DNA of 64,000 nucleotides, from NCBI RefSeq assembly GCF_030291075.1, contig NZ_CP127407.1:2540001-2604000 (forward strand), written 5' to 3'. The position numbers and the translations under genes were made by a program. The DNA comes from Stenotrophomonas sp. 57 (GTDB lineage: Bacteria > Pseudomonadota > Gammaproteobacteria > Xanthomonadales > Xanthomonadaceae). The notes under the pieces are model-generated. The model saw only the letters and a program-made list of their open reading frames with translations, did no database searches and had not been told where the DNA came from. Shown piece by piece: positions 44,256 to 53,126 of the stretch; position 1 is the stretch's first letter, and every line of letters begins with the position of its first letter.

Positions 44256-44341
44256 TACCGGGAATGACGGCGCAAGGGCTAGTGAGCGATGGCTGCTGCG
44301 TGATGTCGCCTGGATGATGGCGACTGAATGATGGCCACTGG

Positions 44342-44442
44342 GTAGAGTCGACTGTCAGTCGACCAGCGCGTCAGCGCGGGGATTTCCGCGGCCTGATCGA
44401 ACAGCAGTCGACTAACAGTCGACTCTGCCCAGTCGGCTCTAC
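44342..44442. repeat. SMAG-type repeat, inverted arrangement
   Basis: GTAGAGTCGACTGTCAGTCGAC at 44342 is one unit. A second region, CAGTCGACTAACAGTCGACTCTGCCCAGTCGGCTCTAC, lies at 44405-44442 and contains two overlapping reversed ends. It sits downstream of dnaE2 and upstream of the next gene. The stem GTCGACTG/CAGTCGAC is a subclass not seen elsewhere in the window. Confidence 0.7.
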
Positions 44443-44494
44443 CCATCCTCTTTTGCATCCGCTATCGTCGGCACATCCAAGGAAGGACGATCCG

Positions 44495-45001
44495 ATGCCC
44501 CGCGCACTGCTGCTGACCACGTTGATGGTCTCGACCCTTGCCCTGCTCGTTTCCGGCTGGACCGCCTGGAGCCTGCATCGCAGCCAATCGCCAGAGCGGA
44601 TCATCGAAGCGCGCGGGCTGGTCATCCACGATGCAAGCGGCCAGCCGCGGGTGATCCTCGGCGCACCGGTCCCCGATCCGCTCAGCCAGGGCCGCACCCA
44701 AGGCCCGCGCGCCACCGCGCTGTCCGGCCTGATCCTGCTTGGCCCCGATGGTTCCGAGCGCGGCGGTTATGGCACCAGCGACCGCGGCGGCGAAGCCCTG
44801 CTCACCCTCGACGATGCCACCGGCACCACCGAAGTCTTCAAGGTCGTCGCCAACCCGGACCGTGGCGCCAGCCTGATGGTCAAGCACCAGAACAACACCG
44901 GCGCCATGCTCACCTCCTGGCAGGGCAAGCCGGAACTGATGTTCCTCGATGACAGCGGCCAGGCCTACTACGTGCGCCCGGGTGCCAACGCCGCGCCCTG
45001 A
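44495..45001 (+). CDS. Membrane-anchored protein of unknown function
   Basis: The 168-residue protein starts after GGAAGGA and has one N-terminal helix (ALLLTTLMVSTLALLVSGWTAWSL), so it is probably anchored with its body in the periplasm. The body is strand-rich: RGLVIHDASGQPRVILGAPVPD, LSGLILLGPDGSERGGYGTSD and LLTLDDATGTTEVFKV. Its last part is KPELMFLDDSGQAYYVRPG. Repeated D-x-x-G turns suggest a small beta-solenoid or barrel. I do not recognise a named family. Confidence 0.65.
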   Translation: MPRALLLTTLMVSTLALLVSGWTAWSLHRSQSPERIIEARGLVIHDASGQPRVILGAPVPDPLSQGRTQGPRATALSGLILLGPDGSERGGYGTSDRGGEALLTLDDATGTTEVFKVVANPDRGASLMVKHQNNTGAMLTSWQGKPELMFLDDSGQAYYVRPGANAAP

Positions 45002-45010
45002 TCTTCTTCT

Positions 45011-45139
45011 GTAGAGCCGAGCCATGCTCGGCTTTGCTTCATCTTTGTAGAGCCGAGCCATGCTCGGCTGCTGTTGCTAGAAGCAGTCGAGCATGGCTCG
45101 ACTCTACATGACGGGCAGTCGAGCATGGCTCGACGCTAC
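45011..45139. repeat. Four-copy SMAG-type array
   Basis: Two units of GTAGAGCCGAGCCATGCTCGGC (45011 and 45047) are followed by two reversed units with GTCGAGCATGGCTCGAC and CTAC ends (ending 45107 and 45139). So the array is head-to-head in two pairs with two stem subclasses. Its last CTAC gives TAG on the reverse strand, and that TAG is the stop codon of the MocR gene. Confidence 0.85.
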
Positions 45140-46422
45140 ACCCCACACACCGCCGCGAGGTCATCGGCCAAGTGCCGCAACTGCGCCGCCCCCAGTGCCG
45201 CGCAGGTGATGCGCAGGCCATGCCCCGGCGCCGCCACCGCGAACACCTCACCCGCGCGCACATGCCATCCGCGCGAAGCCAGTGCCAGCACCTGGGGATG
45301 GCTGTCGGCCTGCAACGGCAGCCACAGGTTCAATCCTTCCATCGGCTGTGCCGTCGGCAGGCCACGCGCATGCAGCAGCGTCTGCAATGACTGCAGCCGC
45401 TGCTGGTAACACTCCCCCGCCGAGGCGATCTTCGCCCGTTGCGACGCCGACGCCAGTACCGACGTCGCCGCATCCTGCAGCAGGTGACTGACCCAGCCAG
45501 TACCGGACGCCAACCGCAACCGCAGCCGCATCGCAGTCTCTTCATCGCAGGCCAGCCAGGCCAGCCGCAGGTCCGGGCCCAGCGGCTTGGACAGCGAGCG
45601 CAGCAGCGCCCAGCGCCGGCCATCCAGCGGCAGCACCGAGTGATAGGCCTGCTGCGAGAGCAGTGCGTAGTGATCGTCGATCAACACCGCCACCTGCGGA
45701 TAGGCGGCCAGCAGCTGGCGCAATGCGCGTGCCCGCTTCGCATCCAGGCTGGCCCCGGTCGGATTGTGCGCCCGTGGGGTCAACAGCACCGCGCGTGCGC
45801 CGCTCTCCAGTGCCTGCCGCAGCGATTCGACCTGCATACCGTGTTCATCCACCGCCACCGGCAACGGCGCGTGGCCCACGGCGTTGAGCACATTCAGGCT
45901 GCCAAGAAAGCACGGATCTTCCACCGCGATGCGATCGCCCGGCAGCAGCCACGCCGCCAGCAGGCGTTCGATGCCATCGACCGCGCCATGGGTCAGCTCC
46001 AGCGCGTACCCATCAGGGCAGTCCACATCCAGCGAAGCGCGTGCCAACGCCTGCAGTCGCGGGTCGACTGTACCCACGCCATACAGCCGCGGTGCCGCTG
46101 CGGCCAGGCGCAGGCTGGGCAGCAGGCGCGGATCCGGGTTGCCACCGGCCAGGTCCTGCAACGCCAACCCCGGCGTACTGCCCTCGCGCGCCAGCATCGG
46201 CGGCAGGCCACGCACCACCGTGCCGCGCCGGCCCGCGGTGCTGGCCAGGCCCGCCGCGTCCAATCGCTTGTAGGCGGCAGCCACGGTGTTGCGATTGACC
46301 CCCAGCTGATCGGCCAGATCGCGCACCGGCGGCAGCACGCTGCCGGCTGGCAGACGGCCCTTGCCGATGCCATCGCGGATGCTGTCGAAGATCGACTCGG
46401 CGCTATGCCCGGTGATTTTCAT
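45136..46422 (-). CDS. MocR-type regulator (GntR HTH plus aminotransferase domain)
   Basis: The 428-residue protein has a GntR winged HTH at residues 10-70 (SIFDSIRDGIGKGRLPAGSVLPPVRDLADQLGVNRNTVAAAYKRLDAAGL). A fold-type I aminotransferase domain follows, in which the PLP-binding lysine is visible in RSLSKPLGPDLRLAW. MocR proteins sense PLP or an amino compound and usually bind direct repeats in a divergent promoter. Such repeats are in the 76-base spacer to yggS, which codes for the PLP-binding protein. This suggests a PtsJ/PdxR-like control of vitamin B6 balance. The stop codon is supplied by a SMAG repeat. Confidence 0.9.
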   Translation of the reverse strand: MKITGHSAESIFDSIRDGIGKGRLPAGSVLPPVRDLADQLGVNRNTVAAAYKRLDAAGLASTAGRRGTVVRGLPPMLAREGSTPGLALQDLAGGNPDPRLLPSLRLAAAAPRLYGVGTVDPRLQALARASLDVDCPDGYALELTHGAVDGIERLLAAWLLPGDRIAVEDPCFLGSLNVLNAVGHAPLPVAVDEHGMQVESLRQALESGARAVLLTPRAHNPTGASLDAKRARALRQLLAAYPQVAVLIDDHYALLSQQAYHSVLPLDGRRWALLRSLSKPLGPDLRLAWLACDEETAMRLRLRLASGTGWVSHLLQDAATSVLASASQRAKIASAGECYQQRLQSLQTLLHARGLPTAQPMEGLNLWLPLQADSHPQVLALASRGWHVRAGEVFAVAAPGHGLRITCAALGAAQLRHLADDLAAVCGV

Positions 46423-46423
46423 T

Positions 46424-46458
46424 TTGTCCTATGCCAAAATAATTATTGTCCTGTGCCA
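46424..46458. promoter_or_regulatory. Direct-repeat operator for the MocR regulator
   Basis: TTGTCCTATGCCA (46424-46436) and TTGTCCTGTGCCA (46446-46458) are direct repeats with one difference, 22 bases start to start (two helical turns). They flank AAATAATTA, possibly part of a promoter. The MocR start codon is adjacent, so the site suits autoregulation and control of yggS. Confidence 0.75.
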
Positions 46459-46498
46459 GTGTATCCCACCCTGGCCGCCCTGCATTGGAGGTACCCGC

Positions 46499-47272
46499 AT
46501 GCCCCTTGCCGCCGCCGACTGGCCCGTCGCCCAGTCTGTTGAACAGATCGCCGCCAACCTGGTCACGGTGCGACAACGCATCGCCGATGCCTGTGCCCGC
46601 GTCGGCCGGGATCCGGCCAGCGTGCGCCTGCTGCCAGTCAGCAAGACTGTCGATGACGCCCGCATCCGCATGGCGGTGGCCGCCGGTTGCCACGAACTGG
46701 GCGAGAACAAGGTGCAGGAGGCACAGCGCAAGGCCGAGACAATGGCCGACCTGGACGTTCACTGGTCGGTCATCGGCCATCTGCAAACCAACAAGGCGCG
46801 CTACGTGGCGCGCTTCGCCAGCGAATTCCAGGCGCTGGACAGCCTGCGCGTGGCTGAAGCGCTGCAGCAGCGCCTGCAGCTGGAAGACCGCACACTGGAT
46901 GTATTCGTCCAGGTCAACACGTCTGCCGAACCCAGCAAGTACGGTCTGGAACCCGATGCCGTGGAGGCATTCGTGCAGCAGCTGCCAGCCTTCGACCGGC
47001 TACGCGTGCGTGGCCTGATGACCCTGGCCATCTTCACTCCCGAAGTCGAACGTGTGCGAGCGTGCTTCGTGCGCCTGCGTGAACTGCGCGACCAGCTGCA
47101 GCATACCGCCCCGCCCGGCATCGACCTGCCGCAGCTGTCGATGGGCATGTCCGGCGACTTCGAAGTGGCCATCGAGGAAGGCGCCACCGTGGTCCGTGTC
47201 GGCCAGGCCATCTTCGGCGCCCGCGCCACTCCGGACAGCATCTACTGGCCGAACAGCGGAGCCCCGGCATGA
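46499..47272 (+). CDS. yggS: YggS/PLPBP-family PLP homeostasis protein
   Basis: The start at 46499 follows GGAGG eight bases upstream. The 257-residue protein is of normal family length. The PLP-binding lysine lies in LLPVSKTVDDARI; GENKVQEA, the WSVIGHLQTNKAR segment, VQVNTSAEPSKYGL and LSMGMSGDFEVAIEEGATVVRVGQAIFG all match the family. It binds free PLP as a TIM-barrel carrier that balances vitamin B6, and has no known enzyme activity. It is divergent from a MocR regulator and overlaps the amidotransferase gene downstream by four bases. Confidence 0.95.
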   Translation: MPLAAADWPVAQSVEQIAANLVTVRQRIADACARVGRDPASVRLLPVSKTVDDARIRMAVAAGCHELGENKVQEAQRKAETMADLDVHWSVIGHLQTNKARYVARFASEFQALDSLRVAEALQQRLQLEDRTLDVFVQVNTSAEPSKYGLEPDAVEAFVQQLPAFDRLRVRGLMTLAIFTPEVERVRACFVRLRELRDQLQHTAPPGIDLPQLSMGMSGDFEVAIEEGATVVRVGQAIFGARATPDSIYWPNSGAPA

Positions 47273-47970
47273 AGCACGCGGTTGTCCTGCAACACGTTGC
47301 CTTCGAGGACCTTGGCACCCTGCAACCGTTGCTGCTGGCCCAGGGCTGGCAGCTGCAGGTGCTGCAGGCGGGTGTAGATGCACTCGATCCGGCCGAAGCG
47401 GCTGACCTGCTGGTGGTGCTGGGTGGCCCGATCAGCGTCAACGATGTTGATCTTTACCCGTTCCTCAACGATAGCATCGCGCTGTTGCAAGGGCGTTTGC
47501 AGCAGCAGCGCCCCACCCTTGGCATCTGCCTTGGCGCGCAGCTGATGGCGCGTGCGCTGGGTGCCAGCGTTGTGCCCAGTGGCGGCAAGGAGATCGGTTT
47601 CGCGCCGCTTCTGCTTACCGATGATGGCCAGCGCTCACCGCTGCAGGCACTGCAGGGCATTCCGGTGCTGCACTGGCACGGCGAGGCGTTCGAACTACCA
47701 GTCGATGCACGTCGCCTGGCCAGCACGCCGGCCTGTCGCCACCAGGCCTTTGCCATTGGCCACCACGCACTGGCGCTGCAATGCCACCCGGAACTGGATG
47801 CACGCCAGTTCGAGCGCTGGCTGATCGGCCACACGCTGGAGCTGGCCCAGGCCGGTATCGACCCCAACGATCTACGCGCGCAGGCGCGCCGCTATGGCGC
47901 ACCACTGGCCGCAGCCGCCACTGCGATGTTCGACCACTGGCTGCAGGACCTGCAGGAGATACCGCGATGA
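47269..47970 (+). CDS. Class I glutamine amidotransferase domain protein
   Basis: The 233-residue protein is a GMP-synthase-like GATase: LVVLGGPISVND, the nucleophile in TLGICLGAQLMARALGA (Cys in G-I-C-L-G-A), and the His-Glu pair in LQCHPELD. It would release ammonia from glutamine or act on a gamma-glutamyl substrate. Standalone members like this have poorly known targets. The start overlaps the yggS stop and the end overlaps the next small gene (ATGA), so these three genes are translationally coupled. Confidence 0.88.
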   Translation: MKHAVVLQHVAFEDLGTLQPLLLAQGWQLQVLQAGVDALDPAEAADLLVVLGGPISVNDVDLYPFLNDSIALLQGRLQQQRPTLGICLGAQLMARALGASVVPSGGKEIGFAPLLLTDDGQRSPLQALQGIPVLHWHGEAFELPVDARRLASTPACRHQAFAIGHHALALQCHPELDARQFERWLIGHTLELAQAGIDPNDLRAQARRYGAPLAAAATAMFDHWLQDLQEIPR

Positions 47971-48191
47971 ACTACCGATTGCAGATTCACCGCGATGGCG
48001 CCTACTGGGGCCATTTCGATTGCAGCGGCCCCGATGCACTGCAGCGCTTGGACGGCATCGCCGCACAGCTGCCTGCCGACCAGGGCTTCCAGTTGAAGCG
48101 GCAAAAGGGTGTCGGCGAGGAGCGCATCCTGTCCAGCAATGCCGACGGACTGCGTGTGCTGGCCGCGCAGATCCAGTACCGCGATCTCTGA
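47967..48191 (+). CDS. Small protein in the yggS operon
   Basis: The ATG overlaps the TGA of the amidotransferase gene and encodes 74 residues (MNYRLQIHRDGAYWGHFDCSG...). It has no signal or membrane segment. It contains strand-like starts and a basic stretch (FQLKRQKGVGEERIL). I do not recognise a family. Tight coupling to the upstream gene argues that it is real. Confidence 0.7.
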   Translation: MNYRLQIHRDGAYWGHFDCSGPDALQRLDGIAAQLPADQGFQLKRQKGVGEERILSSNADGLRVLAAQIQYRDL

Positions 48192-48287
48192 CGATCGTCA
48201 CGGTAGTGCTGGCCGCATGCCAATCTTCCACCCTGCTGACCTTGCCACGCGGCAACCACCACCCGTCGACGCACATCGCATATGGAT

Positions 48288-48306
48288 GCAAATGATTCTC
48301 TTTTGC
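48288..48306 (+). promoter_or_regulatory. Fur box upstream of sigma-factor gene
   Basis: GCAAATGATTCTCTTTTGC agrees with the 19-bp Fur consensus at 12 positions, including the central ATGAT and TC-TT cores. It lies 65 bases upstream of the sigma-factor start. Iron-repressed expression of the heme module downstream follows. Confidence 0.7.
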
Positions 48307-48370
48307 TGTAAGGTGCAGCCGCTGCCCTTGCCGCCGCGGGCTGTTCCCTTTCCCAGTTGTCGCCCGCCCC

Positions 48371-48880
48371 GTGTCCACGCCTGTCGAACCGACGGATGTC
48401 GCGCAGCTGTGCGCGGCCCATTACCGGCCGCTGCACGCCCATGTCCGCCGTAAACTCCCGCAACGCAGCGATGCCGATGACGTCGTCCAGGAAACCTGGC
48501 TGCGCGTCGTCAAAGTTGCCGCCAGCGGTCTGCTGAGCAACGGCCGCGCGTACCTGTACCGCGTCGCCCACAACCTGATCGCCGATCACTACCGGCAACG
48601 CCAGCGCCGTCGCGAAGAGGCGCTGGAGGACGCGCAACTGCATGCCATCGCCGATCCCGCGCCCCTGCCCGAACAGCGCCTGCTTGATGCCGAACAGCTG
48701 CGCCACCTCGATGCCATCATCGCCGCGCTGCCGCCACGCTCGCGCCAGGTGTTCCTGCTGGCCCGTGTGGAGCAGATGGCATTGGCCGAGATCGGCCGGC
48801 AGCTCGGCATCAGCCGCCAGACCGCGCACGGCCATCTGCTGCGCGCCCTGGTCGCGTTGCAGCAGGTGCCGGGCGCATGA
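48371..48880 (+). CDS. FecI-like ECF sigma factor
   Basis: The 169-residue protein is an extracytoplasmic-function sigma factor. Region 2 (HYRPLHAHVRRKLPQRSDADDVVQETWLRVVK) and region 4 (LDAIIAALPPRSRQVFLLARVEQMALAEIGRQLGISRQTAHGHLLRAL) are both present. The gene begins with GTG. It overlaps the fecR-like gene by four bases (ATGA), the classic sigma/anti-sigma layout of iron-starvation surface signalling. It should drive transcription of the receptor gene when ligand binds. Confidence 0.92.
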   Translation: MSTPVEPTDVAQLCAAHYRPLHAHVRRKLPQRSDADDVVQETWLRVVKVAASGLLSNGRAYLYRVAHNLIADHYRQRQRRREEALEDAQLHAIADPAPLPEQRLLDAEQLRHLDAIIAALPPRSRQVFLLARVEQMALAEIGRQLGISRQTAHGHLLRALVALQQVPGA

Positions 48881-49803
48881 GCCAGGAGACCATTGCACGC
48901 GAAGCTGCGCGCTGGTGGCTGGATGCGCACGATGGCGACCGTGATGAGAACGCGTTCGAGCAATGGTGCCGGGCAGATCCACGCCATGCGGCGCAGTACC
49001 TGCACCTGCAGGAGCTGTGGCAGGCCGGCGCGGCGACGCCCAGCCTGCAGCGGCAGCAGCGACGACGGCAGCGCCGCCGCCTGGGTGAAGCCGGCCTTGC
49101 GGTGCTGCTGCTGTGCGCGCTCGGCCTATACAGCCGGCATGCTTCGCCACCCGCCGCACAGGTACTGCGTACGGCGTCCGGCGAGATCCGCGACGAAACT
49201 CTGACGGACGGTTCACATGTGCTGCTCTCGCCGGGCAGCGAAGTGCACGTGCGCATCGACGCACAGCGTCGCCAGCTCCAGCTGGAGCGCGGCCAGGCCT
49301 GGTTCCAGGTCAGCGTCGACGCTGCGCGACCGTTCCAGGTGCATACCCCGCACGGTACCGTCACCGCGTTGGGTACCGCCTTCGATCTGGCGGTACAGCG
49401 TGATGGCAGCGTGGTCACAGTCACCGACCATCGCGTCAGCGTGGTGTCCGGCAGCAGCACCGTCCAAGCGTCCGAGGGGCAGCAGATGCGTTTCGACGGA
49501 AAGACGCGGGCCCTGCCGCGCGCCGCCGATGCAGGTGCACTGGCCTGGCGCGAGCGACGGCTGCACTGGGTATCGGCGCCGCTGACCGAGGTCACCCAGG
49601 GTCTCGACCGCTGGCACGGTGGGCACACCTGGATCATCGGGGCGCGACTGCGGCAACAGCCGGCCACTCTGTTGGGCAGCGCAGACGGCGCCGCCGGCAA
49701 CCGCGACCAGCTGGCCGCGCAGCTGCACGTGCGCGTACTGCGCCTTGGCAACGGCGTACAGGTGTGGTTGCCGCCGCGTGCGGAGCATCGTGATGGACCC
49801 TGA
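48877..49803 (+). CDS. FecR-like anti-sigma/sigma-regulator protein
   Basis: The 308-residue protein has the FecR N-terminal domain (EAARWWLDAHDGDRDENAFEQWCRADPRHAAQYLHLQELWQA), one membrane helix (AGLAVLLLCALGLYS) and a periplasmic FecR domain (VLRTASGEIRDETLTDGSHVLLSPGSEVHVRI and GTVTALGTAFDLAVQ). It transmits ligand signals from the receptor's STN domain to the sigma factor. Its end overlaps one possible start of the receptor gene. Confidence 0.92.
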   Translation: MSQETIAREAARWWLDAHDGDRDENAFEQWCRADPRHAAQYLHLQELWQAGAATPSLQRQQRRRQRRRLGEAGLAVLLLCALGLYSRHASPPAAQVLRTASGEIRDETLTDGSHVLLSPGSEVHVRIDAQRRQLQLERGQAWFQVSVDAARPFQVHTPHGTVTALGTAFDLAVQRDGSVVTVTDHRVSVVSGSSTVQASEGQQMRFDGKTRALPRAADAGALAWRERRLHWVSAPLTEVTQGLDRWHGGHTWIIGARLRQQPATLLGSADGAAGNRDQLAAQLHVRVLRLGNGVQVWLPPRAEHRDGP

Positions 49804-49867
49804 CAACCAGCCCATGGCTGCGTCTACCCAGGATGACGACGCTCTGCGTCAGCCCCTGGAGCCCCCG

Positions 49868-52339
49868 ATGCTGTGCCCTCGCCCTCTTGTCCTTGCCCTG
49901 TCGCTGGCCTGCGCCGGCACCGTTCCGCTGCTGCCCTCCAGCGCCCACGCGCAGGCCGCCACGCGTACCTATGACCTGCCCGCCCAACCGTTGGCTGCCG
50001 CACTGGATGCCTACAGCCGCCTGACCGGCATCGACCTGATCGTTGGCGCGGCGCTTCCCACCGGCCATGCAGCGCCGGCGCTGCGCGGCAACTTCGACGA
50101 TGCGCAGGCCCTGTCGCGCCTGCTGGCCGGCAGTGGCCTGCGCCCACGCTTCATCGATGCGCGCCGCGCCACTCTGGAACCGGCGCCGGCCGAGCGCAGC
50201 GACGGCAGCCGACGCACCGTGCCCCTCCGTGTGCAGGGCGATAGCGCGCACGGCCACGCACCCGGCACCGGTGCCAGCCAGTACGTGCCGGCCACCCGTA
50301 ATGGCTTCGCACCCACGGTCGGCAGCGAACGCGTGGCAATGGCCGAACGCCAGGACGGCAACAGCCTCCTGCGCTCGATGCCCGGCACCCACAGCTTCCA
50401 TTCGCGCAGCCAGCCGGGCCTGCAGGTCAACATCCGCGGCATGACCGGTGCCGGCCGGGTCAACACCATGATCGACGGTGTCACCCAGACCTTCCGCAAC
50501 AATGCCGGGCATGGCTCGGGCGGTCCGTTCGCCTATGTTGACCCCTTCCTGCTGGCAGGCGTGGACGTGCAGCGCGGTGCGGTCGCTGGCGGTGACGGCG
50601 CCGGTACGCTGGCCGGCAGTGCCAACTTCCGCACCCTGGATATCGACGATCTGCTTGGCGAGGGCCGCGACTGGGGCCTTCGTGCAGGCTACCGCCACGG
50701 TAACAACGGCTACGGCAGTGGCCGTACCTTCGCCGGTGCCTGGCGCCACAGCGACGACGGCGGTGACCGCCAGTTCGGCCTGCTGGCCGCTGCCAGCAGC
50801 AGCCGCAGCAGCGAATACGCGACCGCGCGTGGGCAGAAGAACGATGCCGACCCGGGCAGCCAGCAGCCCAGCAGCTGGCTGCTGAAAGCGCGCCTGCAGC
50901 CCAGCGACCAGCATCGGCTCGACCTGAGCCACATGCGTTACGAAAACGACTTCTACCACAACTACCCGTGGCAGATTTCCGCGCGCAACCAGCGCGCCAG
51001 CTATCACTACACGCCCTACACGCCGTGGATCGACCTGCGTGCGACGTTCGCCAGCAACAAGACCCGGCTGTTCTATCCGCCGGTGGAAGATTCAAGCTAC
51101 ATCGGCCGCCGCACCCACAGCAGCCTGAGCAGCTGGACCGTCGACAACACCAGCCGCTTCGATATCGGCGCCGTGCAGGCGCGCTGGAACACCGGCGTCA
51201 AGCACCAGTCGGACATCTATGTGGCCGATACGCCCATCCTGCGCGGTGCCAACCCGCAGGGTCGCAGCCAGCTGGACAGTGTGTTCAGCACGTTGGAACT
51301 GCGGTACGACGTCTACGCGCTGACTGCCGGCCTGCGCCAGGATCGCTATGGCATCCGTGGCCACGTGCCGATCTGCTCGGATGTCCCGGGCCAGTGTGCC
51401 GATATCAGCGGCGGCGGCATCGATGTGCGCCGCACGCAGCGCGCACTCAGCCCCAGCCTGACGGTTTCGTGGCAGGCCACCGACTGGCTGCAGCTGTTCG
51501 CCGAAGTCTCCCGTACCTCCCGCCCGCCGCGTGTGCAGGAGATGTTCTTCGAGAAGATCCCGCTGGAAGGCATGAGCGATGCCGATGGCGTCGGCGCCAA
51601 CCCGTTCCTGCGTCGCGAACGCTCGCGCAACCTCCAGTTCGGCGCCAACCTCAGCACCTCCTCGCTGCTGACCGACGGTGATCTGGCGCAGCTGCGCGTC
51701 ACCCGCTTCGACAACCGCATCCGCGACTACGTCAAGCCGCAGTACCTGCTGATCGTGCACCCGCTGGAAGTGGAACCATTCGTGGTACCGATCGACAGCG
51801 ATCCGCAGCTCACTGCCTGGACCGATGCGCTGGACGTGGACGACTTCAGCACCACCACGCGCTGGATGAACCACCCGGGCGTGGTTCGCATGCGCGGTCT
51901 CGAGCTGGAAGCGCACTACGCCAGCGAGCACTACCACGCCACGCTGAGCTGGACCCGCTCACGTACCAGCGCGCCGTCCATCGAGTTCGTCAACCTGGAA
52001 GACATCACCGCCCTGCCCGACCGCTACTGGACGCTGGATGTGGGTGGCCGCTGGTGGCAGCAGCGTGTGCAGGCCGGCCTGCGCGCCGAGTACTCGGGCC
52101 CGACCGAGGAGGGCTACGACTTCTTCCAGACCCGCAAGACCGGCGGCACCGGTGTGCTGCTGGATTTCTACGCGAGCTTCAAGCCCCAGGCCAACACCAC
52201 GCTGTGGCTGAACATCGAAAACCTGCAGAACAAGGCCTATGACAACAATGCCTCGATCGACAGCATCTTCAGCCCGATCCTGGACCGCGGCAACGGCCGC
52301 GGCCGTACCGTCTCGATGGGAATCAATGTGGCGTTCTAG
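49868..52339 (+). CDS. HasR-like TonB-dependent heme receptor with signalling domain
   Basis: I chose the ATG at 49868, which gives 823 residues and a canonical signal peptide. ATG 49793, with GGAG upstream and overlapping fecR, is an alternative. An STN signalling domain follows (YDLPAQPLAAALDAYSRLTGIDLIV), then the plug (VNIRGMTGAGRVNTMIDGVTQTF) and a barrel ending in MGINVAF. The pieces SRPPRVQEMFFE and NPFLRRERS stand where heme receptors have FRAP and NPNL boxes. With FecIR, a ChaN-like protein and TonB adjacent, heme is the likely ligand, but this is inference. Confidence 0.85.
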   Translation: MLCPRPLVLALSLACAGTVPLLPSSAHAQAATRTYDLPAQPLAAALDAYSRLTGIDLIVGAALPTGHAAPALRGNFDDAQALSRLLAGSGLRPRFIDARRATLEPAPAERSDGSRRTVPLRVQGDSAHGHAPGTGASQYVPATRNGFAPTVGSERVAMAERQDGNSLLRSMPGTHSFHSRSQPGLQVNIRGMTGAGRVNTMIDGVTQTFRNNAGHGSGGPFAYVDPFLLAGVDVQRGAVAGGDGAGTLAGSANFRTLDIDDLLGEGRDWGLRAGYRHGNNGYGSGRTFAGAWRHSDDGGDRQFGLLAAASSSRSSEYATARGQKNDADPGSQQPSSWLLKARLQPSDQHRLDLSHMRYENDFYHNYPWQISARNQRASYHYTPYTPWIDLRATFASNKTRLFYPPVEDSSYIGRRTHSSLSSWTVDNTSRFDIGAVQARWNTGVKHQSDIYVADTPILRGANPQGRSQLDSVFSTLELRYDVYALTAGLRQDRYGIRGHVPICSDVPGQCADISGGGIDVRRTQRALSPSLTVSWQATDWLQLFAEVSRTSRPPRVQEMFFEKIPLEGMSDADGVGANPFLRRERSRNLQFGANLSTSSLLTDGDLAQLRVTRFDNRIRDYVKPQYLLIVHPLEVEPFVVPIDSDPQLTAWTDALDVDDFSTTTRWMNHPGVVRMRGLELEAHYASEHYHATLSWTRSRTSAPSIEFVNLEDITALPDRYWTLDVGGRWWQQRVQAGLRAEYSGPTEEGYDFFQTRKTGGTGVLLDFYASFKPQANTTLWLNIENLQNKAYDNNASIDSIFSPILDRGNGRGRTVSMGINVAF

Positions 52340-53126
52340 CCGTCGCTGGCTGCCACTGTGCCTGCTGGCGCTGGCGAGCATGGTTGGCGCGCAGCCGATG
52401 CCGGGCTCGGTGATCGATCTGGCCAATGGCCAGCGCATGGACGAGGCCGCATTCGTGCAGCGTGCGGCCAGTGCGCAGCGGCTGCTGCTGGGTGAACGCC
52501 ATGACCTCGCCGGAGACCATGCCGCCCAGCGCTGGCTGCTGCACGCTCTGCTGCGGGAACGCCCGCAGGGCGCCCTGGTGATGGAAATGATCGCCAGCGC
52601 GCGCCAGCCACGCCTGCAAGGGGTGCAGCGCTGGCTGGCCAAGGGCAACCATGCCGAGGGTGCACGCCTGCAGGAACTGCTGGACTGGGATGCGCGCTGG
52701 CCGTGGGCAGCGTATGGCGGGCTGGTACGGGAGGCTGCCGATGCAGGCACGCCGTTGTTCGGTGGCAACCTGGCGCGTGCCGAGGTCAATGCGCTGCTGG
52801 CCTCGACCGAGGGCGTGCGATTCCCAGTGGCCGCTGCCCGCCAGCGCCTGTCGGCGGTGGTGCTGGCCCAGCACGCAGACGCGGCACCGATGCTGGAAGG
52901 GATGCTGGCCGTACAACAGGCCCGCGACACGCGCATGGCCCAGGTGCTGCTCGATGCGCCCGCACCGGCGCTGCTGGTAGCAGGTCGCTGGCATGTACTG
53001 CGCGGTACCGGGGTACCGGGCTACCTGTCACCGGACACGCCTGCGCTGGTGATCGCATTGGCTTCACCGGGTGAAACCGTCGATGCAGCTGATGCCGATC
53101 TGCTGTGGGTGCTGGACGATGAGTGA
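52326..53126 (+). CDS. ChaN-like heme-binding protein
   Basis: The 266-residue protein overlaps the receptor gene by 14 bases. It has a signal peptide (MWRSSRRWLPLCLLALASMVGA) but no lipobox cysteine. The ChaN domain is visible in RLLLGERHDLAGDHAAQRWLLHALLRERPQGALVMEMI and its later half (QARDTRMAQVLLDA). Campylobacter ChaN binds stacked heme and helps iron uptake. Its place in an iron-signalling cluster fits a periplasmic heme carrier or processing role. Confidence 0.8.
   Translation: MWRSSRRWLPLCLLALASMVGAQPMPGSVIDLANGQRMDEAAFVQRAASAQRLLLGERHDLAGDHAAQRWLLHALLRERPQGALVMEMIASARQPRLQGVQRWLAKGNHAEGARLQELLDWDARWPWAAYGGLVREAADAGTPLFGGNLARAEVNALLASTEGVRFPVAAARQRLSAVVLAQHADAAPMLEGMLAVQQARDTRMAQVLLDAPAPALLVAGRWHVLRGTGVPGYLSPDTPALVIALASPGETVDAADADLLWVLDDE

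Noticed and set aside
45011..45139. CRISPR-like array because of repeated units
   Set aside because: Units are palindromic, in both orientations, with no uniform spacers and no cas genes; they fit SMAG repeats.
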